Below, in pieces: positions 49,901 through 57,851 of a DNA stretch of 64,000 nucleotides. The stretch is taken from contig DDUU01000034.1 in the NCBI GenBank assembly GCA_002344965.1, positions 9,829-73,828 of the forward strand, given 5' to 3'. The position numbers were made by a program, and so were the translations under genes. The notes under the pieces were generated by a model, which saw only the letters and a list, made by a program, of their open reading frames with translations, ran no database searches and was not told the DNA's origin. The stretch comes from Candidatus Tepidiaquacellales bacterium UBA2330. GTDB taxonomy: Bacteria > Bacteroidota > Ignavibacteria > Tepidaquicellales > Tepidaquicellaceae. How positions within the stretch are numbered: the stretch's first letter is position 1; each line of letters begins with the position of its first letter.

Positions 49901-52900
49901 AGCTTCGACAATATCAGGAAATACTTTAAGAAATATGACAATGGCGGCAGGGCTTAACCCGATGGCAGGGATAGTTATTTCCTCAGGTAATTATACTCAT
50001 AATGTATCACAAAATACCGTATATGCTTTAAGTAATTCTAATACAACACAGTCCACATTTGTATCAGGAATAATGTTTTCCAACGGAAGCAGCTCAAGTG
50101 TAATAGAAAGAAACAATATACATTCATTGTCTGCATTCTCCGCTTCTTCAATGGTTTATGGGATATATGCACAGACAGGTGTGGCAACTTATAAAAATAA
50201 TATGATTCGACTTGGAATTAATCAAGCAGGAACAGGAGTCAATACAGGTTTAAGCGTTATCGGTATATATGAAACCGGCGGAACAAACAATTTTTATTTT
50301 AACAGTGTGTATATTGGCGGAAACCCTGTGTCAAATAACGTCACAACTTTTGCTTTCAGAAGTATAGTCACTACAGTTACAAGAAATTACATTAACAATA
50401 TTTTCTTTAATGCACGCTCTAACAGCAGCGGAGCAGGAAAGCATTTTGCAATTTCACTTGCCGGATCATCTCCACTGCCTGCAGGCTGCACAAGTAATTA
50501 CAATATTCTTTATGCAACCGGAAACGGAAGTGTGCTTGGATTTTATAACAACGTTGACAGAACAACTCTTGGTGCATGGAAGACTGCAACAGGACTTGAC
50601 ACAAACAGCATTTCTGCAGATCCGGTATATAAAAATCCGACAGGAAATTCTGCTGATGTCAATCTTCATATAGGAACTTTCCCTACGCCAGCTGAAAATG
50701 CCGGAGTTCTGATTCCTTCAGTGATTGATGATTTTGAAGGTGAACTGCGTTCAGATTTATCTCCGACAGACATAGGTGCTGACGCAGGAAATTTCATTAA
50801 TATAGATATTAATCCCATGACAATTTCCTATACTCCGCTCGTAAATGATTCAGTTCAGTCAGCAATAAATTTTTCAGGAGTTATAATTTCTGATTCAGAC
50901 GGTGTTGCAGTAAGCGGAAATCTCCGTCCAAGAGTTTATTTCAAAAAGAAAAACGATGTGAATGTTTTTAATGACAATACAAGTGCAACAGCCGGCTGGA
51001 AATATTCTGCGTCAAACGGAACTGCTTCGCCTTTTGATTTCACAATGGATCTTACAAAGCTTAATTCAGCGCCGTCAGTTAATGATACCATACAATATTT
51101 TGTAGTAGCTCAGGATATGGCGCCGACTCCTCATATATTTTCAAACACTGTAACGTTTGCGGAATATCCGGCAAGTACAGAGCTTACTTCAGCTGCGTTT
51201 CCTGTAACCGGAGCACCGAATTTCTTCAGACTGCTGAAAGCGCCGCTTAACGGGGACTATATAGTTGGACTAAATTTATTTAACCGAATTTCCGGAAAGA
51301 ATATAACTTTTGAAAAAAGCAAAAGGATAGCAATGAAGGAAATTCTTGTACCAGAAGGTGAAGGAATAAATGGTGCAGTAATAAATAAAATCACTGAAAC
51401 TGAAGATGAAATTTTTATTCCTGTCGAAAACGGAAAAACTTATGAAGGACCGCTTAGTATTAAGCGCACAGATAATCCTGAACTGGATGCGCAGGCATTG
51501 TCAGGTGTTTATGCAAATATTACAGAAGCTGTAAACGATTTGAAAACATGGGGATCAAGCGGACCTGTGAGATTTCTGCTGAATGACAATTCATATACAT
51601 CCGAGACTCTTCCGATTTCAATAACGCCATGGACAGGCGCTTCATCTGTGAATACTCTTACTATAAAGCCGAACGACGGAGTTACATCAGAAATATCCGG
51701 GACCAATTCAACCGCTATATTTGACATTAACAACGGAGATTACTTTTTTATAGACGGTTCAAATACCGAAGGAGGAAATACAAAGGATCTGACAATCAGG
51801 AACACTTCAAATTCAGCTTTAAGATTTATAAATGACGCAACGAATAACATAATCAAGAATTCAATTTTAAAATCTTCCTTCATGGTTGTTTTATTTTCCA
51901 CAACTACAGGTACAACCGGAAATGACAATAACTTAATTCAGAATAATGATATCACCGGAAGCACATTAACTTGCGGTTTTGGTATTGTGAATACCGGAAC
52001 CGGAACAACATCTGACAGAAAAAATTCAGGAATAGAAATAATCGGAAACCGCATATACAATTTCACTACAAGAGGAATACAGGACAACGGAAATTCAGCG
52101 GGAATAATATATCGAAGCAATGAATTCTTTCAGACCTCACCGCAAAGCACCTGCATTCCGTTACACATTACTTCAAATACTATTGAAGGGTTTATATTTG
52201 ATAAAAATAAAATTCATGATATGATGGTTTCAGCATTTGGCGGAGCATACGGAATATGGATTCAGAATCTTGCTGCCGCAAGCACCGGTGAGATTACAAA
52301 TAATTTTATTTTACTAAACTCAAACGTTCAAAACTCGGGAATAGGTATCTATGACCAGAGTTCCGTGAATCTAAATATTTATCACAACACAATTGTTATC
52401 AGCGGAAATGTAACCGGTAATCAGGAGTCAATCGGTTATTACAGAAATACAGGCAGCACTGTAAATCTTAAAAACAATATCATTATAAATACAAGAACAG
52501 GAAGCACTGCAACAAACTATGTTATCAGAAATCACGGAAATCTTTCACTTCTGAATTCAGACAACAATGATCTGTTAAATTCCGGAATAGGGAACAATGT
52601 GTTTGCATTTGACGGCACAGCGCACCGAAACAATCTTAATGAATGGAAAACCGCTACCGGTAAAGATTCAAACAGCATTTCTGCTGACCCGATATTCATA
52701 AGCAGCACAGATCTTCACATTGATTCGCTGCAGAATTCTCCGGTCAGTAATGCCGGAACATTCATTACCGGCGTTACGCACGATATTGACGGGAACTTAA
52801 GGGATACTTTGTCACCGGATATCGGCGCAGATGAATTCAATATACCTTCAGCGGCAGGAACATTAAATCTTACAATGATAATGGAAGGTTTTTATAATTC

Positions 52901-53405
52901 TTCTGCAAACAGTATGTCAATGAATGATACCGTAACGGTTTATCTGAGAAACGCCTCTTCACCTTATGCTGTTATTGATTCAGCTAAGGGTATTATAGAT
53001 GCAAATACATTTACCGGTTCATTTACAATTACTAACGCTGCAACGGGAAATTATTTCATACAGACCCGACACAGAAATACAATAGAAACCTGGTCCGGCT
53101 CAGCAGTTAATTATATATCCGGCTCAACGATAAATTATGATTTCACTTATGCAGCTGCGCAGGCGTTTGGAAACAATATCCTGCAGATAGATTCCTCGCC
53201 TTTGAGATTCGGAATATACAGCGGCGACGTAAATCAGGATGGTGTTGTAGATCTTGCAGACGGAAGCCAGATTGATAATGACGCATTGAATTTTGCCTCG
53301 GGTTATCTGTCCACGGACGTAAACGGCGACAATGTAACTGACCTTGCAGACGCAGTGTTTGCGGATAATAACGGGTTTAATTTTGTAGGGAAAATAACGC
53401 CATAA
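43953..53405 (+). CDS. Giant secreted protein (3150 aa): FG-GAP propeller, three beta-helix units, dockerin-like tail
   Basis: Residues 1-65 form a long N-region before the hydrophobic signal core (66-84). Seven FG-GAP calcium-loop repeats (about 100-505) make one seven-bladed propeller. Then a unit consisting of a beta domain (I-I-T-D-S-S/D-G-V; P-R-C-Y-F-K-R; N-S-T-A-G-W-K-Y; S-P-F-D-F-T) and a parallel beta-helix occurs at about 510-1405 and 1410-2290. The beta domain repeats at 2295-2430, leading into a third, different beta-helix (about 2516-2966). The shared tail ends NFVGKITP. It is the largest gene in the window and shows tandem internal duplication. An adhesin or surface-fibre role is likely; exported through an unidentified system. 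Confidence 0.87.
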   Translation: MFQLNNLISKKGNSSKHKKGFDLPLVSTAVIGSFYSVVSNLSWQQGFGDNQKRNSYSVYSAVRKSVSLLIFSLTIIFLTSFTLGSGNEQTQNSGLMSISNTPDWTVNFGYSFGSASSPAGDVNGDGYDDVIVGKKENTTNFTNDGKAYVFLGSASGLAVTPVWSDIGANQGSAYGHSLSRAGDVNGDGYDDIIIGEPGYKVGSISRGRALVYYGSSAGPSATPSWTYIGTTTDFGRSVSTAGDLNGDGYDDVIVGIAYGGLDSASNKGAVLVFYGSSAGLSATPDWQKDGTQSYGQFGHRVSTAGDVNNDGYDDIIVGAPVNSGATGQAFVFLGSVSGLSNTPVWTGTGEFSNQIFGYSVYDAGDVNNDGYDDIIIGAPDDNAGGTGKAYVYYGNSSGISASPEWTATGEINSNFGQWAATAGDYNGDGFSDIIVGAPNNSPYGKAYVYKGSTAGPSVNSVWTSEGDATSAAYAITVSTAGDVNNDGYDDVLITPYSPKAFVFHGADGVPPSSNYYVLSDTGISAARNLTGVIITDSSGVNGSAGTKPRCYFKRSTDTNTFIDNTNSTAGWKYVEANGSTSPFDFTINYSLLSGGNGIIANDIVQYFVVAQDLAPVPNVVIDKGTFAAVPTSVNLTSSAFPIGNPLNSYRIHPVIVTGALTGNGSYANLSGAFNAINANSHTGADITVLIMGNTTEPISGAIIGNNGWNTLLIKPDGNEPRTVSAAASPGNPLIRLLGSRNVTIDGLNSNGNSLTISNTQVSGTQATSTIFLDAGASDNTITRCTILGSSQTYSPTIGGTIVLWPYLSSTGNVISYCDIGPAGSVLPNTSIYIQGNVLNSHSNDTIKNCNIYDYYSTFRPSAGVYIGPYTTNIAVKDNKFYQTATRSSANPGTTHSAIRIENNSGNNYLVSGNTIGYSSSNGTGNYTLVGYGGFNFYPIYLSVGNTGTTNVQGNIIQNINYTLQQQSQTFNAIDIASGRVNAGNLSPNLIGSMSSAGNITITGSTGLMDNFGIRCAGTGNKNVSNNLIGGITLSKISDFTQFKFTAIGNLSADTFTCQNNVIGGNIDNSIRTSYNVEGSLDLTGISSISGTSIITNNYVQNLNVNSGGSGGSVMTLTGILLTSNAANNLISQNLIHSSGITGTTSNSNVVNGIRVNSVSGSATVEKNLIHSLTSAAVNNSVNGILASAGSSTFKNNFIRLGINNSGNGLNVGVPFKGISETGGTNKFYFNSVYIGGSPTTGNSNTFGFQSTVINNTRNYYNNIFYNARSNNGSNGKHYSISVGGTSQNPAGLNCNYNILYSIGNGSVLGFFNSTDRPTLASWLSATGKDSNSVFGNPQFINPDGDSSSLDLHIGINPSAVESRGIAIAEVTDDYDGEIRSSLSPTDIGADAGNFVSSDIDAPVILYSLLTDGSSVVSRNFTGVIITDSSGVNVSIGLRPRCYYKRYSDANTFNDNTNSTPGWKYSEATGTSSPFDFNINYSLLNGGSVATGDTIQYFVIAQDLNFNPNLSINSGIFYSIPSGVDLTSAAFPVTGIINSYTLAAINVSGAVTGNGVYTNLTSAFAAINSGSQSGADILISVNGNTTETGATLNSGDWNSLTISPDGGTAKTISGTVNGNALIRLNGADNVTIDGLNSGGNSLTISNTSTSSITGTSTLNLIGDASSNKITNCTILGSSTTLAGSAGGTVTFGTGNSTGNDNNVVSFCNIGPAGTNLPSKAVSFLGSLSASVYNNGDTIRNCNIYDYFSATINSSGINILSGNTDISVLDNKFYQTAARTQTSGMQHFAVSVDFILGNDFKITRNTIGYSASDGAGVYSFAGVANSKFIPVFLNTGAVSPTSVQGNTIAGISMSGSVSGTGTVSPFIGIYCASGLVNIGNDSGNTIGNLSELNSIAFTSSSTSNSEISGIYIISSSGINTSNNVIAGISAANSSTGASSIYLIRSTSTGNWTCENNVIGGTIANSIQSTSASIFTTLNGIYNNGRASTISGNTLRNMTMAAGLNPMAGIVISSGNYTHNVSQNTVYALSNSNTTQSTFVSGIMFSNGSSSSVIERNNIHSLSAFSASSMVYGIYAQTGVATYKNNMIRLGINQAGTGVNTGLSVIGIYETGGTNNFYFNSVYIGGNPVSNNVTTFAFRSIVTTVTRNYINNIFFNARSNSSGAGKHFAISLAGSSPLPAGCTSNYNILYATGNGSVLGFYNNVDRTTLGAWKTATGLDTNSISADPVYKNPTGNSADVNLHIGTFPTPAENAGVLIPSVIDDFEGELRSDLSPTDIGADAGNFINIDINPMTISYTPLVNDSVQSAINFSGVIISDSDGVAVSGNLRPRVYFKKKNDVNVFNDNTSATAGWKYSASNGTASPFDFTMDLTKLNSAPSVNDTIQYFVVAQDMAPTPHIFSNTVTFAEYPASTELTSAAFPVTGAPNFFRLLKAPLNGDYIVGLNLFNRISGKNITFEKSKRIAMKEILVPEGEGINGAVINKITETEDEIFIPVENGKTYEGPLSIKRTDNPELDAQALSGVYANITEAVNDLKTWGSSGPVRFLLNDNSYTSETLPISITPWTGASSVNTLTIKPNDGVTSEISGTNSTAIFDINNGDYFFIDGSNTEGGNTKDLTIRNTSNSALRFINDATNNIIKNSILKSSFMVVLFSTTTGTTGNDNNLIQNNDITGSTLTCGFGIVNTGTGTTSDRKNSGIEIIGNRIYNFTTRGIQDNGNSAGIIYRSNEFFQTSPQSTCIPLHITSNTIEGFIFDKNKIHDMMVSAFGGAYGIWIQNLAAASTGEITNNFILLNSNVQNSGIGIYDQSSVNLNIYHNTIVISGNVTGNQESIGYYRNTGSTVNLKNNIIINTRTGSTATNYVIRNHGNLSLLNSDNNDLLNSGIGNNVFAFDGTAHRNNLNEWKTATGKDSNSISADPIFISSTDLHIDSLQNSPVSNAGTFITGVTHDIDGNLRDTLSPDIGADEFNIPSAAGTLNLTMIMEGFYNSSANSMSMNDTVTVYLRNASSPYAVIDSAKGIIDANTFTGSFTITNAATGNYFIQTRHRNTIETWSGSAVNYISGSTINYDFTYAAAQAFGNNILQIDSSPLRFGIYSGDVNQDGVVDLADGSQIDNDALNFASGYLSTDVNGDNVTDLADAVFADNNGFNFVGKITP

Positions 53406-53415
53406 AGCAATTACA

Positions 53416-53506
53416 AATTACAAATTACAAATGACTAATAAGAAGCATTGAATTTCGAATTATAAAATATGCAGGTAATAAAAATTAGTATTTGTAATTT
53501 GTAATT
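53416..53506. repeat. Palindromic 3' repeat after the giant protein gene
   Basis: The left arm (53416-53439), built of AATTACAAATTACAAAT plus GACTAAT, is matched by a right arm (53484-53506) running ATTAG-TATTTGTAATTTGTAATT, with one base of bulge. A degraded relative of the CCGCAGGC hairpin (CAGGTTTTAGCC, about 53521) follows. Compare the arms at 16956-17034. Confidence 0.75.
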
Positions 53507-53605
53507 TAAAATTAATTCATCAGGTTTTAGCCAGCAGCTGACATTTCAAAAGAAAATTTTTTAAAACCAGAATTATTATTGTAATTTGTAATTTGAATTT
53601 ACACT

Positions 53606-55807
53606 TCAGAAGTTCCAGTCAAATCCCGCTGTTAATATTGCAGGCAGTCCGGTCTTGATTCCCTGCGGTCTGCGGCTTGCAATGTATCTTTCGTTTGTGA
53701 AATTTTTAACGGATAAATAGAACGTTGTATTCAGTGAACTTAATCTGTATCTGCCTGTCACATCATAAATTGTAAAAGAAGGCATCAGTCCGGTTTCTCC
53801 GTTTGCCGATGGTTCAACTGTATTCAGTTCGTTGGTAAACTGCTGTCCGGTATATTTCGCCGAAAGCAAAACTGATAATCCGAAAGGTGAAATTATTTCA
53901 AATGAATTAGCAAGCATAAAATCCGGCGCGTAAGGAAGTTTGTTACCGTTAATATTTACAGTTTCACTTCCTGAAGTAATAAATCTGTCAGCTGAATATT
54001 CAGAGCTGCTGAAAGTACCTGCTGAAGATATAATGAAATTATATTTTGATTTGAACAGCTTTCCCAGATCAACTGTAACTCCGGTCTCAAGACCAATGTG
54101 CCTTGTCTCACCTCCGTTTACAAGTCCCGTTCCGTTTCCGCCTGAAGATTCTGAAATTGGTATTATCTGATTTGAAAAATTCAGTAAGTAACCGGTAAGC
54201 TCAACATCCAATCCATCGGCAATATTGATTCTCATTCCTAGTTCAGAGTTCCAGCTTAGCTCTGCATCCAGCTCGAGAGCTTCTCCGCCGTTAGTAATTG
54301 CGTCCTTTATACGCGGCGGCGCGAACCCTCTGTGAATCCCTGCGAAGAAAGTATATCTGTTATTGATATCATAATTTAAACCTATCCCCGGAATCACGGA
54401 AAAAATTTTATTTTCAGCAGTAATCAGAGTATCTCTGCTGTTAAGACGGTTTATTTCCCTTTCATACATAAATGATTCAAGTCTTAATCCGGGAGTTACT
54501 GAAAACTTATCAGATAGATAAGTTCTGTTTTGCACAAATGCCGTATATGCGTAACCTGTTCTTACTTCATCTTCTGTAAGATCACCAGATTCTGCATTTG
54601 CTTTCTTTCCGTTTATTCTCTGTTCATTTGCTCTTTCAAAGAGAAATCTTAATCCGCCTTCGAGTTCATTAAGCGTTTTACCGATTGAATATTTTGAATA
54701 AATCCGCGGCTCAATTCCGCCTACTTCAAACTGTCTGTCTCTGTTGCCTGTGGAGTTTCTCATGTAAATCGCACCGCCGGCGGCTGATGTATCACCGAAT
54801 ACCGCTACAGGATTGCTCACGCGCGTTCTGCTGAAATCCTGACGCAGCCAGTTTCTAACGGTTGTATAACCGAAAGCAGTGGTCCTCAGCAATACGGAAT
54901 TTGAAATATTATAGTCATGTGTAATACTGGCTGAATATCTTTTTATATTTAGTTTATCATAAGGCGCAATGATCTCATAATATTCTCCGGAGTCGTACAT
55001 ATTCTGGGTAAGTCCGATATAAGTTGAATTGGAAGTCTCGTCATAAAAGGAAAGTTTTAAACCGAGCATAGATTTTTCGCCGAGTTCAAATTTCATTTTT
55101 CCCGTAATGTCGTTTACACTGAAGTTCAGCGTTCCGAGATTGTCCGCCTGTTTATGCAGATAGTTAATCATTGCTCCTACATTTCCGAAAGTATTTCCGT
55201 AGCTCATCTGCCCGGTAAAGAATCCGTTTTCACCTCCTCTGATTTTAAAGGAAGTTGACTGTACACCCGGAGGATCAGCTGTAAGATAATTCACAACACC
55301 GCCGATTGTCTGCGGACCGAAAAGAATAGAGCCGCTGCCTTTAAGAATTTCTATGCCGTTCATTCTGTCCATAGCGGGAGTGTAATACATTTCAGGTTCG
55401 CCGTAAGGAGCGAGAGAGACCGGCACTCCGTCTTCAAGCATCAGCACAGTTCTGCTTCTGTCCGGATCCAGGCCGCGGATTCCGATGTTTGTTCTGAGAC
55501 CGATTCCTTCCTCATCAACTGCATTGATTCCTGATACTTTTCTAAAGACTTCATTTCCGTTTACCGGATTTGTCATCTTAAGCTGATTCAAAGTAATCAA
55601 AACAGCCGAACCCGGAACTCTGTTGATCAGTCCGGGACTTGTTCCAATGATATCGACCTGCGGAAATTCATAATTTCTAAATAATGTATCTTTAAGAACT
55701 GTAGATGAGGATACTGTTTTAAAATGTTCATCCTGAGAAAAGATGATCCCGGCTGAAATCGAAAAATTGATAAAAAGCAGAGATGAAAGTAATAGAAAAC
55801 GCATCAT
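53606..55807 (-). CDS. TonB-dependent outer-membrane receptor (FecA-like)
   Basis: Starting at the ATG at 55807 the protein has about 733 residues and a signal peptide (M-M-R-F-L-L-L-S-S, cut near F-S-Q). The plug domain contains G-I-R-G-L-D-P-D-R-S-R and L-M-L-E-D-G-V-P, followed by I-E-I-L-K-G-S-G-S-I-L-F-G-P-Q-T-I-G-G-V-V-N-Y. A 22-strand barrel to the terminal aromatic residue (G-F-D-W-N-F) completes it. The plug resembles FecA-type ferric-citrate receptors. A more upstream ATG at 55855 overlaps the promoter's -7 box, so it is not the likely start. Two operator-like repeats upstream suggest metal-dependent control. It is convergent with the giant gene at 43953. Confidence 0.9.
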   Translation of the reverse strand: MMRFLLLSSLLFINFSISAGIIFSQDEHFKTVSSSTVLKDTLFRNYEFPQVDIIGTSPGLINRVPGSAVLITLNQLKMTNPVNGNEVFRKVSGINAVDEEGIGLRTNIGIRGLDPDRSRTVLMLEDGVPVSLAPYGEPEMYYTPAMDRMNGIEILKGSGSILFGPQTIGGVVNYLTADPPGVQSTSFKIRGGENGFFTGQMSYGNTFGNVGAMINYLHKQADNLGTLNFSVNDITGKMKFELGEKSMLGLKLSFYDETSNSTYIGLTQNMYDSGEYYEIIAPYDKLNIKRYSASITHDYNISNSVLLRTTAFGYTTVRNWLRQDFSRTRVSNPVAVFGDTSAAGGAIYMRNSTGNRDRQFEVGGIEPRIYSKYSIGKTLNELEGGLRFLFERANEQRINGKKANAESGDLTEDEVRTGYAYTAFVQNRTYLSDKFSVTPGLRLESFMYEREINRLNSRDTLITAENKIFSVIPGIGLNYDINNRYTFFAGIHRGFAPPRIKDAITNGGEALELDAELSWNSELGMRINIADGLDVELTGYLLNFSNQIIPISESSGGNGTGLVNGGETRHIGLETGVTVDLGKLFKSKYNFIISSAGTFSSSEYSADRFITSGSETVNINGNKLPYAPDFMLANSFEIISPFGLSVLLSAKYTGQQFTNELNTVEPSANGETGLMPSFTIYDVTGRYRLSSLNTTFYLSVKNFTNERYIASRRPQGIKTGLPAILTAGFDWNF

Positions 55808-55835
55808 ATAAAAAATTGAGTTTGTTAAATTTATG

Positions 55836-55886
55836 CTTATTAAGACCTGATACAAATATACTTCTTATTAAGACTAAATACAAATA
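55836..55886 (-). promoter_or_regulatory. TonB-receptor promoter with two tandem operator-like repeats
   Basis: On the minus strand TTTG (55884-55881), 20 bases, then TATATTTG (55860-55853) fits the promoter consensus. Two copies of a word reading TATTTGTA-N4-GTCTTAATAAG lie 28 bases apart (55864-55886 and 55836-55858): one between the promoter boxes, one over the start of transcription. Their core TTTAGTCTTAA is a near-palindrome resembling DtxR/IdeR-type sites. Iron or manganese control is inferred. Confidence 0.6.
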
Positions 55887-56106
55887 AGAAAATTCAGATA
55901 TCATTAAAATTATATAATTTTTAATTAAGCATACAAAGCGCGCAGTCGGATATAGAGAATGAAAATTTTATAAGAATTATTCGGAAAAAGATAAATTGAA
56001 TGGTTCGGAATCTGGATATTTTTTTAAAATTATATTTAAAAATAAACACAGAATTGATATCAAAAGCAAAATATTATGATTTAGATTTATGCCGTATTCG
56101 TATATA

Positions 56107-57561
56107 CTATAATACCGCTTCGTCAATTTTTCCAATAAGCCAGTTTACTCTTCGTTCCTTCCTGAAGGGCAGGAGTTTGTCTTTAAGCTCCATAAGTTTT
56201 TCTTTCTGATTTTTACCTTTGAATATTATCAGAGAGTTCAGCGAGTTTACAAACCTCAGATGACTTTCTCTGAATACTTCAGAAAGGTTGCTGCTGTTAT
56301 TTATGAAATGTCTGTATGAGTCTATCATAGATAAAGCCGACTCCGTATGGTTCAGCTCATAATATGACATTAACGTAAGATTCCTTATGTCAATTTTTGA
56401 ATAAGCATGATCTGCGTTTATACCGGCAACGCTTTCAAGAACATTTTCATAATTGCCTCTTTCGAATTCCAGCTGCGCATAAGCAATCTTCACTGAATTT
56501 ACCCTGTCAGATTCAATTATCTCTTTACCGTAATTTTTAATAAAATTTTCTACCCATTCATATTCGTTCAGCGAAAAAGCTGTCAGATAAGTATTTCTGA
56601 ATTTCATAAATGTAAGCGGCGACGTCTCGGAATATTTATAAAAATCTTTTTCCATCTCAAGCCTGAATATTTCAAAAAGCTCGCGGTTAAAGTCACTTAC
56701 TCCTGAATTTATCTTTATCAGACAGAAGGTTTCGAGCGCATTAAAGAGTCCGTAAACTTCTACTCTGTTTAGCGAATTAATATTTCTCAGAACAAGATCC
56801 TTAAATTTGTAATAATTTTTTTCGTCATAAGGAGGAGTATTGCAGATGATCCTGTAATAATAAAGCTCTGCTGTCTCAGAAAATTCTATTTCGTTGGATT
56901 TCATATACTCGATAATATTTTCCACATTTGTATTCTCAAAAAATTCCTGCACGAGATTTACATTATGCTTTACATTAAATGACTGCCGGTTTACGTTCAG
57001 ATTTGATATAGTCTTGGTAAGATTCAGCAGAAAAAACAGTATGAGATATTCGCCGGATTTTAAAACTTTGTCAAACACAAGCGGCTGCTCGTTTCTCTCC
57101 AGATGAAAACTGATCTTTGTATCTTCAAGCTGATACAGAAAATAAAAATTCTTTTCGGATAATTCCGAAACCTGCTTAAGCTCAGCCTCAAAAATTTTCA
57201 GTTCGTTGTAAAAAACAGGATCCGCCTTACGAAGTATCATCTGCCTGAGCAGATTCAGTTTATTTTCATACTTATCATTTTTTCCAATTTCAATTATCAG
57301 AAAATCCATGCAGAGTTTCTTAAGATCGGAAGTAAGATTCTTCATAACCTGTTCATTATAATTCTTTCCGCTAAAGAGTTTTTTATAAATTTTTTCTTTA
57401 TCAGTCTTTTCAAACCGGGGGTGATCCTTTATCAGTTCAGCATAATATTTAATGAGCGTTTTATTTTTATTGAAATACGGAGACATTAAAAAGTCCTTAA
57501 ACTTTTTCAGCTCCTCTTTTGAAAATGACCTCAATAATATTATGAGTTTGCTTTTATTCAT
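56107..57561 (-). CDS. Helical SP-[YF]-[FY]-[NS] family protein, paralogue 4
   Basis: The 484-residue, signal-less protein begins L-I-I-L-L-R-S-F-S-K-E-E-L-K-K-F-K-D-F-L-M-S-P-Y-F-N-K-N-K and keeps the G-K-N-Y-N-E-Q motif near residue 70. The late helical repeats (L-T-L-M-S-Y-Y-E-L-N-H-T-E-S-A-L) and the closing V-N-W-L-I-G-K-I are also present. It is head to head with the LamG/P-domain gene at 57852 across 290 bases and in tandem with the TonB receptor gene downstream on the same strand (250 bases apart). It is clearly diverged from the other three, so the pairing is not a recent local duplication. Confidence 0.78.
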   Translation of the reverse strand: MNKSKLIILLRSFSKEELKKFKDFLMSPYFNKNKTLIKYYAELIKDHPRFEKTDKEKIYKKLFSGKNYNEQVMKNLTSDLKKLCMDFLIIEIGKNDKYENKLNLLRQMILRKADPVFYNELKIFEAELKQVSELSEKNFYFLYQLEDTKISFHLERNEQPLVFDKVLKSGEYLILFFLLNLTKTISNLNVNRQSFNVKHNVNLVQEFFENTNVENIIEYMKSNEIEFSETAELYYYRIICNTPPYDEKNYYKFKDLVLRNINSLNRVEVYGLFNALETFCLIKINSGVSDFNRELFEIFRLEMEKDFYKYSETSPLTFMKFRNTYLTAFSLNEYEWVENFIKNYGKEIIESDRVNSVKIAYAQLEFERGNYENVLESVAGINADHAYSKIDIRNLTLMSYYELNHTESALSMIDSYRHFINNSSNLSEVFRESHLRFVNSLNSLIIFKGKNQKEKLMELKDKLLPFRKERRVNWLIGKIDEAVL

Positions 57562-57691
57562 TAAAATATTGCAATGAAAAATGATTACTTGAAATTGCCG
57601 AAAAATTTCATTTCCGTGTCGTTAACAGCGTTTTTCCATTAACCTAAATAAATTACAAAGTAAAAGCAGGTTACTTTTTTAATTAATTTTC

Positions 57692-57810
57692 TTTGCCGGA
57701 GTAAAGGAATGAAAGTATTTTTGTAACCAGGATTCTGAATTCGGATAAAGATGCGAAAGCATCTCAAAAATTTTTCAAACAATAATGTAACCTTTAGAAA
57801 GCAGAATCTG
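57692..57810 (+). promoter_or_regulatory. Promoter and structured leader of 57852
   Basis: TTTG (57692-57695), 20 bases, TATTTTTG (57716-57723). The ~120-base leader holds CAG(G)ATTCTG (57728-57737) pairing with CAGAATCTG (57802-57810), with one bulged G. Inside it sits AGATGC-GAAA-GCATCT (57749-57764), a GNRA-capped hairpin. The outer stem is followed by ACTAA and seven T, like a weak terminator. Confidence 0.65.
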
Positions 57811-57851
57811 ACTAATTTTTTTAATTAACTTTTTAAAAACAAAAAACAGAA

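Noticed and set aside
53606..55855. TonB receptor starting at the ATG at 55855
   Set aside because: That codon overlaps the -7 box of the promoter, and the signal peptide begins at the ATG pair at 55807/55804.
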